Assembly: GCA_054601695.1 (NCBI GenBank) | Contig: BAAHQB010000037.1 | Location: forward strand, 248,001 to 312,000 | DNA from: Amorphochlora amoebiformis | Taxonomy: Eukaryota; Cercozoa; Chlorarachniophyceae | DNA: 64,000 nt | Reading direction: 5' to 3' | In this document: piece after piece, positions 1 through 34,867 of the stretch | How the letters are laid out: each line of letters opens with the position of its first letter | Numbering within the stretch: position 1 is the first letter of the stretch | Translations under genes and position numbers: made by a program | The notes under the pieces: generated by a model | Databases searched by the model: none | The model's input: only the letters and a program-made list of their open reading frames with translations | What the model was told of the DNA's origin: nothing

Positions 1-1010
<1,010 letters not shown>

Positions 1011-1127
1011 ACATAAGAACAGCATCCCCTACACCTTTAACCACATAAATAAATTCCAACACTCCACAAAACACACGTGTACAGCGACGACGCGCACCCC
1101 AAAAACGCGAAAAACATCACAACTCAC

Positions 1128-4509
<3,382 letters not shown>

Positions 4510-4756
4510 AGAAACCCGGGGGTAATATCGTAATACCGGGAATTTACTCGGAAATAAGAAGAAAAGTTCGGCTTCGATGTCAGAAATGGCCCCCCGCCGA
4601 TTCATATCCCATGGCCTCTTTTCTCCGTCAGAGATGACACACCTGCTTCTTCCGCACACCGCTCCGCTGCTTCTCACGCGCTTCCCTCGAATCAGCCAGT
4701 ATTGTCGCCCTCTCGCGCAGGGGATGAAGCGCTGGTCATCGCACCCATGTCAATCA

Positions 4757-4863
4757 GGGTCGTCGGGGTCGTCGGGGTCGTGGGGTCGTCGGGGTCTTCG
4801 GGGTCTTCGGGGTCGTCGGGGTCGTTGGGGTCGAAGGGGTCATCGGGTCGTCGGGGTCCCAGT
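4757..4863. repeat. 9-bp minisatellite, unit GGGGTCGTC
   Basis: Roughly a dozen imperfect copies of GGGGTCGTC (variants TTC, GAA, CAT) in tandem. It lies upstream of the minus-strand gene starting at 4509, so it is in its promoter region or 5' exon/intron. The Gly/Ser/Arg reading frames across it are probably repeat translations. Confidence 0.85.
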
Positions 4864-5099
4864 GTTCGAAGAATCGAGACTTACGCTGGCCTGGAGCGAG
4901 GACGATATGGGTGCATTCCCAAACTGGCAAGGAGTCCGGAAGGTGAGCTCAATGCCTGAATCCGCTGTCGATAAGGAGGCATACTGACCTGGGGTCCAAA
5001 AGGTTACACCTCAAGACGGATATGATCGAATGCCCGGATGACATCTCCTGGTACGTGTTGCCGTCGAATCTTAAATGACTTGCGGGAGCTTTGTCGGCG

Positions 5100-5342
5100 C
5101 GTCTCAGTATGGGGGGAGAAATTCCTGGTGTGACATGGCGTGACGTCACGCCATGTACCTAATAATGGTCTGAAGCCCAATTATTACCCGGTAGTGTCAG
5201 GTTCTCCGGGCAGAAGAAATTATCTCCAGCAATCTCCGGTCTCTAGCGATCTCCAAGAATATTTTAGGCCATTTTTCTGTGCCATATCGATACTACTCGT
5301 CGAGCTGCGTCCTCTCATGCTATTTATATCGTTGCTCGAATA
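5100..5342 (+). mobile_element. Diverged LTR-like fragment
   Basis: The segment shares order and wording with 61200-61463. Both have AGTATGGG, then a GTGTGAyATGGCGT block, and both end with a CTACTCsTCGAGCTGCGTCC block followed by a TTGCT(G)CTC end and then (TA)n. I read it as the 3' part of the same LTR family as the solo LTR at 60998-61463. A 24-bp perfect palindrome lies inside it at 5133-5156. Confidence 0.5.
5133..5156. repeat. 24-bp perfect palindrome with TGACGTCA core
   Basis: ACATGGCG-TGACGTCA-CGCCATGT reads identically on both strands. The core matches the CRE/ATF-type bZIP site. It sits in the LTR-like fragment upstream of the plus-strand gene beginning near 5968. Confidence 0.85.
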
Positions 5343-5940
<598 letters not shown>

Positions 5941-5967
5941 ATATATGTAACCACACTTTCTACTGAG

Positions 5968-10528
<4,561 letters not shown>

Positions 10529-10881
10529 TTATATACCTCTTACGTATTTTATTAAACTAACCGACTTATTATTATAATCACAAATATTCCGCTACCCTAC
10601 CTGAAAGAGGGAGAGATCACTAGCTAGAGGGAAACAGATGTCAGGAAAAGTGAGGGAAGAATGAAAGAGAGAAAGAGAAAGATTGGAGAGTGAGAGAAAG
10701 ATTAGAGAGTGAGAGAAAGAATAGAGAAAGAGAGCAAATATTAGAGGGAGAAGGGGGATAGGGAGGGAGTGTAGACAGAGTGAGATTACTTAAGGACTAG
10801 AATGAGAGAGAGAGAGAGATAGATAGATAGAGGGATGAATAGAGAGAGAGATGTTTGGAGATTCAAAGGCTTTGAGAAGGA

Positions 10882-10930
<49 letters not shown>

Positions 10931-11331
10931 TTAATATATATATGTACACATATACGTATACCAACCCCTCTTTCCCTTCCCTTCTTGCATATATACACAT
11001 ACACATATATATATATATACATATACATATATATATATATACATATATATATGTGTGTGTGTGTGTATACTACATATAATAATAATATATATATATATAT
11101 ATATATATTATTTCATACATATGCATATTTCACAAATTAACATATATATCCAACACACACATATGAACAAATCACACACATATATACACAACACACAAAC
11201 ACACACACACACGCACATGTGAGAAATTGAATGTTCGTACACGTGTCTAGATTCACATATCTAAATAGAATGAAAAGATATTGAAAAGAATATTAGTTTA
11301 TACGAAAGCGTCAGGTGTCAGCCTTTGATAC
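10529..11331. other. Intergenic: GA-rich tract and TA/CA repeats
   Basis: About 10600-10870 is purine-rich (GAGAGAAAG) DNA, followed by (TA)n and CA-rich DNA to about 11220. The stretch from 11230 to 11331 is unique sequence just past the stop of the minus-strand gene end at 11332. No supported gene. Confidence 0.6.
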
Positions 11332-11386
11332 CTACTTCTCCCTGTACGGTCCAACAGCATTACTCGATACTATTGCAGGGGTATGT

Positions 11387-11447
<61 letters not shown>

Positions 11448-11712
11448 GTTTATATATACATATATATATATACGTACTGTCACTTTACAGCCCTACATCA
11501 TTACTCGATACCATTGAAGGGGTATGTATGTATGTATATAATATATATATATGTATATATATATATATACATATACACATATATAATACCACATGAAACA
11601 TATTTACATTATGAGTAAAAAAAATGTATATCTAGATCTACATAGTAAATGCATAAATAACTATATTTCAACGTGTCCATAAGCCCTGTCACGCTCTCCC
11701 GTTCGTGTCGGT
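11332..11712 (-). CDS. C-terminal exons of an unrecognised minus-strand gene
   Basis: Exon 11712-11662 ([16 protein letters not shown]) joins in phase to 11369-11332, which reads [12 protein letters not shown] and stops at TAG. A degenerate copy of the last exon lies in the intron between them. The same islands are also open on the plus strand ([13 protein letters not shown]), so the strand is not certain; the in-phase join and the stop favour minus. Upstream exons were not identified. Confidence 0.35.
11499..11529. repeat. Degenerate copy of the 11358-11388 segment
   Basis: About 30 bp (ATTACTCGATAC, one change, ATTG, one change, AGGGGTATGTAT) repeat the segment at 11358-11388 with two or three differences. 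The first copy spans the splice acceptor and start of the putative last exon of the minus-strand gene. In the second copy the acceptor AG (minus strand) is lost. Confidence 0.7.
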
Positions 11713-11742
11713 CTACACTCTATGTGTATGTATATATATGTG

Positions 11743-11803
<61 letters not shown>

Positions 11804-11805
11804 AG

Positions 11806-11839
<34 letters not shown>

Positions 11840-12053
11840 ATATATATATACACATATATACATATATATGTATGTATAAATATATATGTATATAATATAT
11901 ATATATATACATCTCGCGCTCTCTCTCTCTCTCACTCGCGCTCTCTCTCTCCCACTCGCTCTCTCTCTCACTCTCCCTCTCTTTCTCTCTCTCTCTCTCT
12001 CTCGCTCTCGCTCTCTCTCGCTCTCTATGCACACATGCATGTATGTGTACATT

Positions 12054-12102
<49 letters not shown>

Positions 12103-12557
12103 TAACTTTATTATAGATCATATATATATATATATATATTATATACACATACAAAGAAAGAGAGAGAGAGGTAGAGTACAGAAAGGCAGGAACCGAGAGA
12201 GCGAGAAAAGCATGGCAAACATACCGGAAGGAGAAAAGAAAGTTATATACAGAGATAGGACAAGACGAAGAGTTACGTGAGACGAGAGAGAGAGAGAGAG
12301 CGAGAGAGAGAAAGAGCAAGAGAGAGAGAGAGGAAGCAAGAGAGAGAGAGAAAGCGAGTGAGAGAGAGAGAGAGCGAGTGAGAGAGAGAGAGAGCGAGTG
12401 AGAGAGAGAGAGAGCGAGTGAGAGAGAGAGAGAGCGAGTGAGAGAGAGTGAATGAGAGAGAGAGAGAGCGAGTGAGAGAGAGAGGAGAGCGCGAGATGTA
12501 TGTATGTGTATGTATATTATGTATGTATATGCAATATGTATGTATACATATATACGT

Positions 12558-12608
<51 letters not shown>

Positions 12609-12719
12609 CTATGGATATAGACCTACGTGTATAGATGTGCATACATACACATATATATACAAATGTATATGTGTATATATATATATATATATACATTAAA
12701 TTAATATATACACATTATC

Positions 12720-12760
<41 letters not shown>

Positions 12761-12925
12761 TATAATATATATATATATATCAGGTGAACGTGAGTTGTAC
12801 AGTGGATAGCTATATGCAATCCAATCCGTTCACAGCATCCGAGATGTATATCATATATTTACATGTCTCTACATATTATCAATAACTTATATAAACGTTT
12901 ATGTATGTATATATATACATATATG

Positions 12926-13017
<92 letters not shown>

Positions 13018-13061
13018 TATACATATATATTATATATACAAATATATATATAAACATAATA

Positions 13062-13093
<32 letters not shown>

Positions 13094-13152
13094 GTATATA
13101 TATATATATATATCATAAGTTACATATATTGGTATAATATGAGCTGCATTAG
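11713..13152. other. TA, CT and GA repeats with short unique islands
   Basis: Mostly (TA)n, a CT-rich tract (11913-12030) and a GA-rich tract. At 12350-12475 a 20-bp unit (GCGAGTGAGAGAGAGAGAGA) is tandemly repeated about five times. Two islands could be exons but could not be joined: 12171-12281 (plus, [20 protein letters not shown] then TGA) and 12790-12843 (plus, VNVSCTVDSYMQSNPFTASE). I list them as possible coding only. Confidence 0.5.
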
Positions 13153-16319
<3,167 letters not shown>

Positions 16320-16426
16320 TACATATATATATATATATATATATGTACATATGAGTGTATAAATAAATAGTATGATGTGTATTTATGTTAAATTTGTTCG
16401 TGTAGCTTGAGGTTCCTAATATTAAT

Positions 16427-16479
<53 letters not shown>

Positions 16480-16703
16480 ATATATAATACATATATGTAT
16501 ATACATGGCTATATATGTGTATGTGTGTATACAGATATATGTTTAGATACATATATTTTTACATATACATATAGCGTGTGTAAATATATACAAAAATATG
16601 TAGAATTCATGAGTTTATAAAATGTTCTGGTATTGTGTGTACACACGTATGTGTGTTTGAAATTGTTATGTGCGTTTGTGCTAATATGGTTTTTTGTTTG
16701 TAA

Positions 16704-16742
<39 letters not shown>

Positions 16743-16811
16743 TTATTTATTTGTAATATATATATATATATATATATGTTGATTCTTTTATGTGTGATGA
16801 TGTTTTATAAG

Positions 16812-18397
<1,586 letters not shown>

Positions 18398-18664
18398 GTA
18401 ACCACATCAGCATGCACGAGAAAGAGAAAGAAAGAGAGAGAGAGAGAGAGAGAAAGAAAGAGAGAGGGCGACAGGGAGAGAGAGAGAGAGAGGAAGAGAG
18501 AAGAAAAAGGGAGAAAGCGAGAGAGAGAGAGAGAGATGAAGAGGGGTATAGAAGGAGGGAAGGAGAGAGAGAGAGATAGACACACACAGAGAGAGAGAGA
18601 GAAAGTTGTTAGGTACTCCCTCTATTTAGAGGGAGAGTACATTGTTGGGTATTCCTTCTATCTA

Positions 18665-18721
<57 letters not shown>

Positions 18722-18993
18722 CTCTCAGTTCATATCTCTGTTCATTCTCTCTCTGTCTCTTCTTCAAAAGGTTTCTCTCTCGTTCTCCTGATGTGTGTTG
18801 ATATTCTCTCATTTGTCTCCCTAATAGGGCCAATATTGCTATTCTGTTTTTCTCTCGAATATTGAGGAATTATATATGTATAAATATATACATGTATGTA
18901 CATATATATATATATATAATATAACATACGTATACTGTTAAACATATGCATATATAAACATACCGTATCATCTATATATTATATGTGTATATA

Positions 18994-19076
<83 letters not shown>

Positions 19077-19220
19077 AGATAATATATATGTATATATACA
19101 TAATATATATACATGTGTGTGCGTGTGTGTGTATTAATATATAGAGTGTGTGAGTGTTTGTACACAATATATTATAATAATATTTGTGTGTATGTATATA
19201 TGTATATATGTGTGTTTGTC

Positions 19221-19297
<77 letters not shown>

Positions 19298-19319
19298 TTA
19301 TATATATACATATAAATAT

Positions 19320-19352
<33 letters not shown>

Positions 19353-19374
19353 CATTTATATGTATACATATAAA

Positions 19375-19432
<58 letters not shown>

Positions 19433-19474
19433 TAAATATATATATTTATAAACATATTGTATCATACATATATA

Positions 19475-19570
<96 letters not shown>

Positions 19571-20126
19571 CATTCATACATTACATACATATATACACTC
19601 ACACGCATACACATAAAATAACACATATTCAAACATACATACATATATACGTATCTACACATTATGTAAATATCCCCAGAAAGCCTCTGTAAGGGGTCTA
19701 GATTCCACGTGGCCTCTTTCCGCTGTTTTGACTCGTTCAGAGGATCACCGTACTTACTGCTAATGCTTGTGCTATTTCACTATTCTCTTTGTACTATTGT
19801 GATTACTATTAGTGTATACGTGTATTTACATGTGTGTAATATTGTATAATCATATATAGAGAGAGAGAGAGATATGTGGTTAGGGATAGGAAATAAGATT
19901 TGAGCTAGAGATAGGGTTAGGGCGTCGGGTTAGGGTTAGGGTTAGGGTTACGGTTAGGGAGCATGTTGAGACCCTATGTTATCTTTCTAACCCTAACCTT
20001 AACCCTAACTCTTGACTATATGTCATATTCCTAACCCCAACCCTAACCTTAACCCTAACTCTAACCCTAGTTCTAATTGCTACCTCTAATCCTAACCTTA
20101 AACCTAACACTAACACAATATATATG

Positions 20127-20203
<77 letters not shown>

Positions 20204-20280
20204 ATATTTATATATATGGTGCTTACGTATTACGTCAGTGACATATGCACTTCGTTACACTGAAAGATGTAATCTGTATG

Positions 20281-20333
<53 letters not shown>

Positions 20334-20394
20334 ATATATATATATATGTATGTATACATATATATATATATATATATATATATTATACTGGCAG
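18398..20394. other. GA/CT tracts, TA repeats and telomere-like DNA
   Basis: GA-rich tract 18417-18610, then an inverted repeat at 18613-18640 (GTACTCCCTCT / AGAGGGAGAGTAC), a CT-rich stretch 18720-18850, (TA)n, and a unique island 19670-19850. TTAGGG-type repeats at 19882-19965 are followed by CCCTAA-type repeats at 19985-20110, giving two opposed telomere-like tracts. No gene beyond the possible terminal exon noted for the preceding gene. Confidence 0.6.
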
Positions 20395-24894
<4,500 letters not shown>

Positions 24895-24967
24895 CCGCGC
24901 ACGTAATTTTTGAGTCATGACAAGTCATAAGTGGCATGAGCTTATAACCCAATACTAATATATAATA

Positions 24968-25013
<46 letters not shown>

Positions 25014-25102
25014 TACATATCACAGTATATATGTATGTGTGTATGTATATATATATATATATATATATGTATATGTATGTGTAATAAATACACACACACA
25101 CA

Positions 25103-25149
<47 letters not shown>

Positions 25150-25582
25150 TATATATATATATAGTCCAGTTCATATCATCTAGATCATGACTATGATACA
25201 GGATCACAGTATATTATGTATCTATGTCCTAGTAAATAACTTCATCACGAGTAAATACTCGAAGCATACGTTCTTATTACTAGGGTTATGATGAGGGTTA
25301 GGTTATATTTTAAGGTTAGGCTAGTTAGGGTTAGTTAGGATTAGGGTTATTTGAATATTTACTAGATTTTTGATCACTGACCACAATTTAACTTGAAGAT
25401 CGAACTAATTAAAACGTTATACCATGATACTAGTCTATTGTACTGTAAGAATTTAAACTACACGTAGACTAGAGAGTCTAGAAGAGATACTCAGATGGTC
25501 ACAATTTAAAAAATAAATTTAGACAGTATAATTAATGGAACTCATAAATCTCACCTCAGCTGTATTGAGTTCCTCCATCTCG
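24895..25582. other. Convergent intergenic region
   Basis: Between the stop of the kinase-like gene (plus) and the stop of the Ser/Arg-rich gene (minus). It holds (TA)n at 24959-25160, TTAGGG-like repeats at about 25280-25345 and unique AT-rich DNA. At 25549-25595, minus strand, a short open stretch reads LQEVNEMEELNTAE before a GTGAGA donor; it could be an exon of the minus-strand gene, but I could not place it. Confidence 0.5.
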
Positions 25583-26626
25583 TTAACTTCTTGAAGACTT
25601 CGTCGTTTTCAACAAAACGAGGTGATCCTGGTTATGATCCCGGTCTGGAGGGGGCAAACTGTACGAGCGCGGAATAGGAGCCCGCAAAGCATCAAACGTT
25701 GTTCTAGACGGCCTACTTGATCGAGGTCCACGAATGGATATACTAACTCTTCCTAGATTGAACGACGGCCTTGTCGAAGAGTGAGCTGAGTGGTTAGTTC
25801 TGGAACCTGCACCACTATTAGGCGGTGACAGGGAGACTTGAGACGATGGAGACCTCGGTGTCCCGTTGCGGTACTTGGAACTCACGACAGGTGCACTGGA
25901 GTTTGTTATTGTACTGTTATACTGAGGCAAGGAACACATTAAAAACACTTATATTCCACCTGCCCCGACGAGAACTGGAATTACACCCGGAGGATGCTGA
26001 ACGGTGGCGACTAGAATGTTCGCTACAAAAATCATATGCTTATCCATGATCTTTAGATAGATATATTTTAGCTGATAAGTTACCTGGGAGACCCGTGACC
26101 ATATGATCCTTCTATAATTACAGGTAAGAAAATATAAAATATGTCAACCAAATATTCAATGGGTAGAGTCCGTGGGACTTACGTCGCTTTATCCGTTCTT
26201 TTCTTCGCTGACTGAATGATACAGGAGATTTATCCACCGACATTTAGAGCACTTGTTAGTCCATTCGATATCACCGTATTTTCTTCTCAGCTCTGTACAA
26301 ATTTCGAGCTTCTTCATTTCTTGACTGCGAGACGACGGGTGGAATTTCAGTTTCGATATCATCCTTCGGATATAGACTCTACGGGACATATCAAAACACA
26401 CAAATTTAGCATGTTCCATTGCGAAATGTCCACTGTTTACCTCCTCAGCGGCACAGCATGCCCCTCCCATCGTCATCGGATGGAAGACTGGCTGACCAAT
26501 ATTGAAACGAGCGGCGCTGACCGGCACTGACGGTGACTGACCGACACTCTTAGTATCTATTATTAGGATATTGGATATAGATATGTGTATATCTTCGGGA
26601 AAAAGGGGGGGTAGGACGGTTGACAT
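25583..26626 (-). CDS. Charged, Ser/Arg-rich protein, not recognised
   Basis: Six minus-strand exons join in phase: 26626-26441, 26378-26275, 26211-26183, 26111-26084, 26022-25960 and 25895-25583 (stop TAA); 723 nt, 240 residues. All five introns are 61-71 bp and GT-AG; the second holds a CTAAC branch-point-like site. Exon 2 reads SLYPKDDIETEIPPVVSQSR then NEEARNLYRAEKKI, and exon 3 is QRRKERIKR, so the middle is highly charged. Exons 5 and 6 are Ser/Arg/Pro-rich (SSRHRSASSG, NGTPRSPSSQVSLSPP) and look disordered, as in RS-domain or phospho-regulated proteins. The start in exon 1 is the least certain part. The gene is divergent from the protein kinase, whose ATG is 195 bp away. Confidence 0.55.
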
Positions 26627-26821
26627 CCAACGAGGCGGGAAGGACGGGACCTCGGATCCTTGGCTTATGGAAGCCGACGATGAGGATCGGAAGCGATGGA
26701 AAGGTTTCCTACTTGCCTATTTGCAACTTACATTTATCTCACATTTCTTCCGATCCATTTTGGAGCTTGGAGTGCATTGAACGGCATCCTCGTAGTCTGA
26801 ATCCTGTTATCTGCAGAATCG
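26627..26821. promoter_or_regulatory. Shared divergent promoter interval
   Basis: 195 bp separate the putative start codons of the Ser/Arg-rich gene (minus) and the protein kinase gene (plus). It is free of TA microsatellite. No TATA box or known element stands out. The interval is inferred from gene orientation only. Confidence 0.4.
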
Positions 26822-30802
<3,981 letters not shown>

Positions 30803-30979
30803 GCCATGAGAGTGTACACTAGCCGTGTGCATATATGATATTTACCACGCATTGGGAATATATTGACCGTGTTAACATGTGCATGACCGTTTGGATCTGA
30901 ATATGTGTGTCCATGGATGTTTAGGGATATTATGTGTATATGTGTGTATGTATGTATACATGCATATATGTGTTTATGT

Positions 30980-31052
<73 letters not shown>

Positions 31053-31398
31053 ATGTATATACACACACATACATATATATACACACACACATACACATAC
31101 ATACATACGCATTACATATGTACATTATACATGTATGCAATTCTACAAATTTAGATTTATGTACACACATACACACCGCATTCACATATATACATACATG
31201 TGTACATAGACATATATACAAGTTTGCATATTTATATATATGTGCATATACGCATATTTGTATATATACATATTATACAAATATACACAATCACATATAC
31301 ACACACACACAAACATATCTACATATATATTTATATATATTATGCATGTATGTATAGTACATATATGTACGTTCTATATTATATATATATTTATATAC

Positions 31399-31444
<46 letters not shown>

Positions 31445-31486
31445 AGTTTAATATTGTGTATGTATTGTGTATACACATATACATTA

Positions 31487-31528
<42 letters not shown>

Positions 31529-31607
31529 ATATACATATATATATATATGTATATCTATATGTATATATCGGACTGTACACTTATATAGAAGGTGTATGAA
31601 TACAAAC

Positions 31608-31667
<60 letters not shown>

Positions 31668-31854
31668 GCATGTATATATATATACATGTATATACATATA
31701 AATGTATATATAAATATAAAAATATATATATGTACTAAATATAAATATACCTACAATATATGTATATATATATATATATATACCGTACATATATTACAGC
31801 TAAATATGTACATGTACCCAACCCGATTGCTATATGCGGACATAAAAAGGATCC
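30803..31854. other. TA/CA/TG-rich intergenic stretch
   Basis: Between the kinase stop and the start of the small acidic gene. After about 120 bp of unique sequence it is (TA)n with CA and TG runs. An alternative upstream frame near 31820 ([20 protein letters not shown]) overlaps the first exon of the next gene and was not adopted. Confidence 0.6.
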
Positions 31855-32329
31855 ATGAGCACCGTAACGAATCTTGCAAACGACAAGCAGACGACCGACA
31901 GCAACAAGACCAGCAACCAACACCATCGCGAGCCAAACTGGTACGATAAGCTGCATGTCGGCGACCTCCACGCCCACATGGAGGAGGATGACGACGATCA
32001 ATCAGGTGCTTTCGTGATATATAATCCAACCGCGTGCGCAAGGTCATTCTTTTGTGTTTTGTTAGCACGCCATTCCCATGTGACATCAAGCGCGAGTCAA
32101 CTCTGGGAAGATGCTCAAGGTCGAACGGGCACATCTGGCGAAAGCTGGTCCGCGGCTAAGCATCAAGTAAGACGACGCTGGGGTTCCAATGTGGTTAGGG
32201 TTAGGGTTAGGTTAGGGTTACAGGGTTACATTTTGGGTGGGGCTCATCCTACCTTCATCCTACCTTCCACCACGCTCTCTCATTCAGATATCTCTTCATG
32301 TTTACTCCATCTCCTCCCTGTAGTTTCAT

Positions 32330-32389
<60 letters not shown>

Positions 32390-32459
32390 CATATATAAAT
32401 ATCTATATATGTATGTATATATTTATATATATATATATATATATATATGTAATATTATA

Positions 32460-32527
<68 letters not shown>

Positions 32528-32712
32528 AAAAAGATATCTATATCTAAATATCGACCCCACAGTATAAACCTCCTCAAAATTGTGTCACATGCATCGGGTT
32601 TTCTCCAACATTAGTGGTCTCAAACACCATAAATAAGCTGTCAAACAAGTAAAGTCAACAAGCAAACAACAACCATACTTCTACTTAGACGAGGCTGCAA
32701 CAACATATATAT

Positions 32713-32809
<97 letters not shown>

Positions 32810-33051
32810 ATATATATATATATATAGTGTGTGTTTTCTTGTGCTTGTATATACACACGTATTCACATACTTTATATTCTGTTCCTACAAAACCTAAATC
32901 CAAAAACAAGTTCACATCCTGTCTGTTCACAGGCGAAGTCACAACGTAAAGATGAAGAAAAACTGTCTACATTGGAGGAGGAACAAATAACACACGCCAT
33001 GCTTCTACAACACATTGACGAGGAGGAGGAAGAAGAGGTATAATTACATGT

Positions 33052-33095
<44 letters not shown>

Positions 33096-33118
33096 TATGT
33101 ATGTATTTATTCGTTAAC

Positions 33119-33161
<43 letters not shown>

Positions 33162-33186
33162 TAAGTATGTATGTATTTATTCGTTA

Positions 33187-33253
<67 letters not shown>

Positions 33254-33471
33254 ATATACATAGATATATCACAAATTTATATAACATATATATTACATAC
33301 ATATGTGTATATATACGATATTTATACATATTTATGTATATACAATATATATATAAATTTGTGGGCATGTGTATGTGTACAACCAAATTAAATATCCCGA
33401 CTATATGATTGTATTGAATTCAGGTGGAAGACATAGACGAGGAAGCAATGGGGTGGTATTATCGTGGGTGA
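31855..33471 (+). CDS. Small acidic protein, not recognised
   Basis: Four exons join in phase: 31855-32005, 32066-32166, 32933-33037 and 33424-33471 (TGA); 405 nt, 134 residues. It begins [15 protein letters not shown] and has [14 protein letters not shown] at the end of exon 1. The middle is [17 protein letters not shown]. The third exon reads [20 protein letters not shown] and then runs into Glu. The last exon is [15 protein letters not shown]. The likely fold is a helix flanked by acidic disordered segments, as in chaperone-like or polymerase-associated proteins, but I recognise no family. The first intron is 60 bp; the others are 766 and 386 bp and TA-filled. The second intron begins with GTAAGACG and then TTAGGG repeats. 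I chose the ATG at 31855 because the frame is blocked upstream. Confidence 0.6.
32190..32228. repeat. TTAGGG telomere-like tract
   Basis: Four or five near-tandem GGTTAG/GGGTTA units just inside the second intron of the small acidic gene, 25 bp after its donor. Confidence 0.8.
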
Positions 33472-34462
33472 TGGTCCTATAGGCTATAGCTATAGTATAC
33501 TCACAGTGTCCGACTAATAGGGGCAGATGTTGTCGAGTCATGAGGTTGGTGGCCACTGCCGCAGTGCGCTCTCTCTAGTCTCTGTTTATAGCTCATACCA
33601 TTTGTTACAATGGTTCGAGTAATTGGCTGCCGCGTTTATCACGCCATTCTAATAATTATACTTTGACTATTCAATGACTAAGGTACCCTTCTACTAGTTA
33701 TTATGTCTTATAAACATTACTAGTGCGTATACACGAATGACAAGATGCTGTAATTAATATGTCCTAGATTATCTACTAGATCTAGCCTATAGCGAGTATT
33801 AGCGACTTTGGCAGATATATCTAGTATATATAGCTAGGTAAATTAGTACTGTAGTATAAATACGTGCCAGATCATCGTACTACTAGTACTATATCACTAG
33901 TACCACGCCGGCGCATCATAGACTCACATTGTGTCTCCAAGTCTACTAGTCTTTCCTAGCTAGGTGCACACATCGTACGTACGATGCACCGTGCCGGGCG
34001 CCATGATCGAAATCTGGATGACAATCTATTTTGTATTTAGATGAAGGAGGATTCAATATTACACAACTAGACAAACTCATGGCAATACATGTACAATTCA
34101 TTTATTAGAATACTAGGATAATTGGTTACCTACAGACTGAGAATTAAGTTAATATTATCCATTGTACTTATGAAGTGAAAATATAACGGCAAGCAGCGAA
34201 AAATTTGCTTGCATTCAAGCATGAGAACCACAATTCAACCATCATGAGAATGGTCATCAAGATGACGATGGCGTGAGTGTCAGGTATGGGCACGTACGGG
34301 ATTAGGATTATGACGAGTTTAATCACACAGCCTTAACTTCGTGAGGTGGCCAATTCTACCATCATGCTCACCATCATGGTCCTCCTTTTTCGTCAACCAG
34401 CTGTATAGAGACAAGCCAAACCCACCTTAGAATGCTACCAAGGCTACATGCTTCCATCCTGC
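33472..34462. other. Unique convergent intergenic region
   Basis: About 1 kb with little TA microsatellite between the stops of two convergent genes. It holds a near-palindrome at about 33961-33988 (GGTGCA...ATCGTACGTACGAT...GCACC). No reading frame is convincing. Confidence 0.5.
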
Positions 34463-34768
34463 TCAGTCGGCAGTTCCACTACGGATCTGCCACGACTTGA
34501 AATTCGAGTCAAAAATGAAGGTATCTTCACCCAAGAACACAAAATCTGTGATGACGGCCATGCCCCAGAAGATAGCCAGCATGATCCAGTGGAAGTGATA
34601 ATTTCTGTGTGCAAATCACGAATGAGAAATATTGGGGTATGGTTGCGTTTGCCTGCTCGTTTGGGAGAACCAAGGGGATAAAAACCTTGAGTAGGCAGCA
34701 AAAGAGAAGAAGATGAGCCAGAAAAGAATAAATAGGCCAACGTTTCGACGTGCGTTGAAGAACGCCAT
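34463..34768 (-). CDS. Small two-helix membrane protein
   Basis: Two minus-strand exons, 34768-34686 and 34604-34463 (TGA), join in phase across an 81-bp GT-AG intron; 225 nt, 74 residues. Exon 1 starts MAFFNARRNVGLFILFWLIF and ends FSFAAYS, a basic N-terminus plus one hydrophobic helix. Exon 2 has WIMLAIFWGMAVITDFVFLG, a second helix, then an acidic-polar tail (GEDTFIFDSNFKSWQ). The topology suggests a hairpin in an organelle or ER membrane, with both ends on the same side. I do not recognise the family. It is divergent from the RCC1 gene, 99 bp between start codons. The longer overlapping frames on both strands here lack this pattern. Confidence 0.6.
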
Positions 34769-34867
34769 GCTGGACAATGGCCGCAATTGCCGAACAAATC
34801 TCTTCTTATCTTAGCAGAAAATAAAACGTCGGGGTCCACCCCAGGCGTCCAAGTCACGGTCCAACCG
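34769..34867. promoter_or_regulatory. 99-bp divergent promoter interval
   Basis: The only DNA between the putative ATG of the membrane protein gene (minus) and the first in-frame ATG of the RCC1 gene (plus). It contains no TA tract. If the RCC1 gene has an upstream exon the interval would be different. Confidence 0.35.

Noticed and set aside
4577-4987. Gly/Ser/Arg-rich plus-strand frame
   Set aside because: Generated by the 9-bp GGGGTCGTC minisatellite; no splice-consistent neighbours.
26189-26626. Single 145-codon minus-strand frame as a gene
   Set aside because: Splitting it at GT-AG sites gives a better, more charged frame that joins to downstream exons; only its first 62 codons were kept.
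34444-34857. 137-codon minus-strand frame upstream of RCC1
   Set aside because: A two-exon model in another frame gives a start, two membrane helices and a stop, which is more protein-like.
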